Below are positions 25,030 to 28,107 of a stretch of DNA of 28,107 nucleotides, piece by piece (the stretch's first letter is position 1; every line of letters begins with the position of its first letter). Under the pieces are notes generated by a model, which searched no databases, was not told where the DNA came from, and worked only from the letters and a program-made list of their open reading frames with translations. The position numbers and the translations under genes were made by a program. This DNA is from a virus: positions 1 to 28,107 of the IMG/VR virus record IMGVR_UViG_3300047548_000533, one strand, 5' to 3'.

Positions 25030-26633
25030 TGTCTAATCTGATTCAAATTAAAAGAAGTTCTACAACAACTATACCAGCTTCTTTACAAGAAGGTGAACTA
25101 GCTTACACTTCAAACGGTGATGTATTTTACATTGGTAGTCCTAATGGTTCTATAGTAGCTATCGGTGGTCTTCGCACACCTGGTACACTGACCGCGAATC
25201 AAGCTTTAGTAGCTAACTCTTCTGGCAGCATTAACGAACTTCGAACCGCAATAGCTAATGTTGGTTCTATCTATGCTAACGGATCTTTTGGTTCTGCTGG
25301 TCAATTACTTACTAGCAATTCTTCTGGTGTGTATTGGTCGACCCCAGCACCCAGTGTAGCTGGTTCTGATACTCAGATTCAGTTTAATGATGGAGGCTCA
25401 TTATCTGGTGATTCTGGTCTAACTTTTAATAAGACTACTGATACTTTATCTACTAACACCGTATTAGCTACAAGTGTTGTAAATGCTGCTACACTTAGTG
25501 TTGGTACAAGCACAGTAGCAAATTCAACCGGTGTATTTACGACCGGCGCAGTAAATGGCGCAATACTCAGTGTCGGATCTTCCATAGTAGCTAACTCTTC
25601 TAGGCTAGTAATTGGATCTGCAGTAGGACTTCAAGCTAACGGTGTAATTGGTACGTCTGGTCAAGTATTAGCTTCTAACGGTACGTCTGTTTATTGGACT
25701 GATGCCGGTGGTTCTGGCACAGTAACATCTGTATCTTCTGGCAATGGTTTAACTGGTGGTCCGATTACTTCATCTGGCACACTCTCGGTGCAAGCTGGAA
25801 CAGGCGTCACAGTCAACTCGACCGGTGTTCACATTGGTCAAGACGTTGGCACGACTTCCGGTGTAACGTTTGGTTCACTGTCCGTCACAGGCAACGTAGC
25901 ACTCGGTGACGCTGGTTCTGATACAGTATCACTGAACGGCGCTGTGAATACCGGTATTATGCCTTCTGCCAATGTTACCTATAACATTGGCAATAACACA
26001 ATGCGTTGGGCAGAAATTCACACATCAAACCTACATGCGGTTGGTGGTTACTTTGATGGCAGTGTTCAAATTTCTGGTAATCTTTCTGTACTTGGTACAA
26101 CTACTACAGTAAGCGCTAACAACCTTATCGTTGATGACTCACTCATTCAGTTAGCCGCAAACAACACGAGTTCTGATTTATTAGATATTGGCTTCTTTGG
26201 TAGCTACAACGTCGATAATGGTGCTCATGAACACGCTGGTTTGTTTCGTGATGCTTCTGAAGATGTATTTAAATTATTTAAAGGTCTTCAAGACTCTCCC
26301 ACAAATGTAGTAAATACTAATGGTACTGGTTACACTACTGCTACACTATTAGCATACCTATCTTCAGGTGCACTATCAACAAATGCAACACATGTAGCTA
26401 TAACAGCCAATTCAACAGTTAATGTGTCGATAGTCGCTAATACGCTAACTCTAGCTACAGCTTTAATTGGAACTAGTGGTGGTACTGGCAAGTCTACCAT
26501 GACAAACAATGCTATACTTGTTGGTAATAGTACTAACGGCTTTAATGAGTTAGTCTTAGGAACAAATGGATATGTTCTACAATCTAATGGCACAGCTTTA
26601 GTCTATGACACATTAGATGGTGGTACATTCTAA
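25029..26633 (+). CDS. Tail fibre-like structural protein with Mtd-N-like start
   Basis: A 534-residue protein. The N-terminus, IQIKRSSTTT (5-14) and GELAYTSNGDVFYIG (22-36), resembles the attachment domain found at the start of many phage fibres and of the major tropism determinant. Residues 110-280 share a block with the S74 fibre upstream (DTQIQFNDGGSLSGDSGLT, GTSGQVLASNGTSVYW, VSSGNGLTGGPITSSGTLS). The following part, ANVTYNIGNNTMRWAEIHTS, then LIVDDSLIQLAANNTSSDLL and HAGLFRDASEDVFKLFKG, is a module widespread in marine phage structural proteins. It ends in LDGGTF and has no S74 domain. It is probably a fibre or baseplate-attached structural protein; the exact position in the virion is unknown. 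Confidence 0.7.
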   Translation: MSNLIQIKRSSTTTIPASLQEGELAYTSNGDVFYIGSPNGSIVAIGGLRTPGTLTANQALVANSSGSINELRTAIANVGSIYANGSFGSAGQLLTSNSSGVYWSTPAPSVAGSDTQIQFNDGGSLSGDSGLTFNKTTDTLSTNTVLATSVVNAATLSVGTSTVANSTGVFTTGAVNGAILSVGSSIVANSSRLVIGSAVGLQANGVIGTSGQVLASNGTSVYWTDAGGSGTVTSVSSGNGLTGGPITSSGTLSVQAGTGVTVNSTGVHIGQDVGTTSGVTFGSLSVTGNVALGDAGSDTVSLNGAVNTGIMPSANVTYNIGNNTMRWAEIHTSNLHAVGGYFDGSVQISGNLSVLGTTTTVSANNLIVDDSLIQLAANNTSSDLLDIGFFGSYNVDNGAHEHAGLFRDASEDVFKLFKGLQDSPTNVVNTNGTGYTTATLLAYLSSGALSTNATHVAITANSTVNVSIVANTLTLATALIGTSGGTGKSTMTNNAILVGNSTNGFNELVLGTNGYVLQSNGTALVYDTLDGGTF

Positions 26634-26651
26634 AAAAAGGAACTTTATATT

Positions 26652-27110
26652 ATGAATGAAAATGTGACTGATAGTGATGTCTTTATCAATACTTACATAA
26701 AAAAACAAGAAGATTTTATTGTAAAAATGATAAGAGAAAAGTTGGAGCTTGAAACAAAGCTCCAACTAGTACAAACAGCCTTGATAGAAAAAATTAATGA
26801 AAAGAATAATGTTGATGAGTTACTTAAACAATCTGTTAACGGTGTTCAGACTCTGACGATTGAACGAGATAACTTAAAGAAAGAAATTGATTCATCCACT
26901 GAGAGATCAGAAGCTTTTCGTAAAAAATGTGAACAACTTACTAATTCACTAGTAGAAGAACAAAATAAGACTCGTGAATTGACTATAATAAAAAATGATT
27001 ACGATACACTAAAGATTAACTATAACTTGGTCAAGAATTCACATGAGACTTTGCAATCTAAGTTAGATGAATTACAAGCCGAAAAAATAATCAAGAAAAA
27101 AAAGACTTGA
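26652..27110 (+). CDS. Coiled-coil protein of unknown function
   Basis: A 152-residue, strongly charged protein with heptad-like leucine/isoleucine spacing from about residue 12 to 145 (for example FIVKMIREKLELETKLQLVQ and KLDELQAEKIIKKKKT at the end), predicting a long parallel coiled coil. The ribosome site AAGGAA lies about nine bases before the ATG. It differs from its neighbours in lacking Asn/Thr-rich beta sequence. It lies between two fibre-type genes. A scaffold, chaperone or fibrous-stalk function is possible; I do not recognise the family. A perfect inverted repeat lies inside the gene near codons 30-39. Confidence 0.6.
   Translation: MNENVTDSDVFINTYIKKQEDFIVKMIREKLELETKLQLVQTALIEKINEKNNVDELLKQSVNGVQTLTIERDNLKKEIDSSTERSEAFRKKCEQLTNSLVEEQNKTRELTIIKNDYDTLKINYNLVKNSHETLQSKLDELQAEKIIKKKKT
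26740..26767 (+). other. Perfect 11-bp inverted repeat inside coiled-coil gene
   Basis: GTTGGAGCTT at 26741-26750 is mirrored by AAGCTCCAAC at 26757-26766 around the six-base loop GAAACA. A further A-T pair (26740/26767) extends the stem to 11 bp with no mismatch. No T-run follows, so it is not a standard terminator. Confidence 0.6.
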
Positions 27111-27131
27111 TAAGGAAAATATTAATTAACT

Positions 27132-27602
27132 ATGGCTAACACTAGGTTTCAACACAAAAGAAGTACTGTAAGTGGTGTATCACCCACTACTTCCGACATA
27201 GCTACGGCTGAATTAGCCATCAATGTGGCTGATAGAAAATTATTTACTTCTAACGGAACAAGTGTGTTTGAACTTGGTTCTAACTTAGTTAATTTATCAG
27301 TAACCGGTAATGCTAATATTAAAGCTATCATAGCAAATGGTAGTTTAGGAACAGCTGATCAAATTTTAACTAGTAACGGTTCAGCCATTTATTGGTCAAC
27401 AAGCACCAGCAGTGGTTTTAGCAATGGTCAATCTATATCTGTAAATAATTTTGTAATTACTGGTGCTTTTACTGCTAATAATAGCAACGGTACTTCAGGC
27501 CAAGTATTAACTTCTAATGGAACCGGTGTATACTGGTCCACTTCATCAGGCGGCACAACTATCAATAAAGTTGTAGCCATGACTATTTTATTCGGGAGAT
27601 AA
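27132..27602 (+). CDS. Short fibre-type structural protein
   Basis: A 156-residue protein. The N-terminus FQHKRSTVSG (6-15) with AELAINVADRKLFTSNGT (26-43) is the same kind of attachment domain as in the 534-residue fibre protein. It is followed by two copies of the 'GTSGQVLTSNGTGVYWSTS' unit, the first degenerate (GTADQILTSNGSAIYWST), that also occurs in both larger fibre genes. It ends TTINKVVAMTILFGR without a receptor-binding or chaperone domain. It looks like a minimal member of the fibre family: a docking domain with two repeat units, either a short adaptor or a remnant of a longer fibre. Ribosome site AAGGAAA, well spaced. Confidence 0.65.
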   Translation: MANTRFQHKRSTVSGVSPTTSDIATAELAINVADRKLFTSNGTSVFELGSNLVNLSVTGNANIKAIIANGSLGTADQILTSNGSAIYWSTSTSSGFSNGQSISVNNFVITGAFTANNSNGTSGQVLTSNGTGVYWSTSSGGTTINKVVAMTILFGR

Positions 27603-27605
27603 TAG

Positions 27606-27965
27606 ATGGCTGCACCAAATATAGTCAATGTAGCTAATATTGCAGGAAAAACAGCTGTAGCAAACGTCTCAACTACTGCAGCAAATGTCGTTGAGAATTC
27701 TGCTGCTAGTGGTACTGTATTGAAAATTAATACTCTTTTGATTTCAAATATTGATGGCACTAGCGCAGCAGAAATAACTACTTCTTTATTTAGAAGTTCA
27801 GTAGCTTATCCTATAGCTTCTACGATTTCTGTTCCAGCTGATGCTACTCTAGTTGTTCTTTCAAAAGATACATCAATGTATTTAGAAGAAGGTGATGCTA
27901 TAAGATGTTCGGCATCAGCAAACGGTGACTTAGTAGCAATATGCAGCTATGAGATTATAAGTTAG
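27606..27965 (+). CDS. Conserved small virion protein of marine phages
   Basis: A 119-residue protein of a family I recognise from marine tailed phages. It begins APNIVNVANIAGKTAVANVS and continues LKINTLLISNIDGTSAAEIT, IASTISVPADATLVVLSKDT and YLEEGDAIRCSASANGDLVA, ending CSYEIIS. The pattern is an all-beta jelly-roll-like domain without catalytic motifs. It follows the short fibre gene by three bases. Function is not established; being surrounded by fibre genes, it is probably a small decoration or fibre-associated protein. Confidence 0.65.
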   Translation: MAAPNIVNVANIAGKTAVANVSTTAANVVENSAASGTVLKINTLLISNIDGTSAAEITTSLFRSSVAYPIASTISVPADATLVVLSKDTSMYLEEGDAIRCSASANGDLVAICSYEIIS

Positions 27966-27975
27966 GATTGAAACA

Positions 27976-28107
27976 TTGAGTTCTAATTTTTTTAATGGTG
28001 GTATAATAGGTAAATCTAATAATCCAACATCTAATGTAGCTAGTGGTGTTTGGTCATTAATAATACAATTTTTAAGTCAATCAGCTAATTCTTGGCCTAT
28101 ATTAAAA
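27976..28107 (+). CDS. Marine phage structural protein, TTG start, 3' end outside window
   Basis: The frame is open from a TTG at 27976 to the window end (44 codons). A ribosome site AGGA (27964-27967) lies eight bases before the TTG. The product begins SSNFFNGGIIGKSNNP and contains VASGVWSLIIQFLSQSANSW followed by P. The 'NGG.ig......asGvWsl..Q......WP' pattern is common at the N-terminus of marine phage tail or fibre proteins. No in-frame ATG occurs in the visible part, so TTG is the best start. Cut by the window edge, so length and C-terminal domains are unknown. Confidence 0.6.
   Translation, partial: MSSNFFNGGIIGKSNNPTSNVASGVWSLIIQFLSQSANSWPILK

Noticed and set aside
1-28107. tRNA genes, integrase or attachment sites
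   Set aside because: Intergenic gaps are too short for tRNAs (all under 40 bases), and no recombinase gene or long boundary repeat was seen.

Overview
The window is an A+T-rich piece of a T4-like (contractile-tailed) marine phage genome. It carries the end of the baseplate-wedge operon followed by a long tail-fibre, adhesin and virion-decoration locus. The phage assignment rests on four things: a gp6-like Baseplate_J protein, a gp8-like wedge protein with both characteristic ends, a giant DUF4815-type virion protein, and several small structural families that I recognise from marine T4-like phages (cyanophages, pelagiphages and uncultured marine contigs). No photosynthesis or other host-marker gene is present, so the host (picocyanobacterium, SAR11 or other) cannot be decided. 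All genes lie on the + strand, packed with 1-4 nt overlaps (TAATG, ATGA) or short gaps. No stretch over 300 bases lacks a gene. No tRNA, CRISPR array, integrase or insertion sequence was seen.

Layout. (1) 1-7620: baseplate wedge, with gp6-like (5' end outside the window), a gp7-position/P2 gpI-like protein, and gp8-like with a very large insertion. (2) 7639-14089: a 2077-residue DUF4815-type structural protein and a small coiled-coil protein. (3) 14086-16491: a repeat-rich tail fibre ending in a self-cleaving S74 chaperone domain. (4) 16491-21221: the most unusual part, three paralogous genes each encoding exactly seven RCC1-type repeats, which predicts closed seven-bladed beta-propellers. 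They alternate with a DUF4376-like gene and a cupin/2OG-oxygenase-like gene. (5) 21255-24281: a modification cassette of SAM methyltransferase, TPR-GT-B glycosyltransferase, CxxCxxCC (YkgJ-type) protein and GT-A glycosyltransferase. (6) 24308-28107: a second set of tail or fibre structural genes behind a perfect T4-type late promoter box, ending in a TTG-started gene cut by the window edge.

How the genes may work together. Regions 1 and 2 build the baseplate. Regions 3, 4 and 6 probably supply fibres and host-contact proteins attached to it. Region 5, possibly with the oxygenase-like gene of region 4, could modify those surface proteins or the host envelope; this is inference from co-location. 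Long stretches of identical DNA inside and between the propeller genes, and protein blocks shared between fibre genes, indicate that the adhesin section is being reshuffled by recombination. The best candidate for an undescribed system is the three-propeller array with its interleaved accessory genes and adjoining modification cassette.
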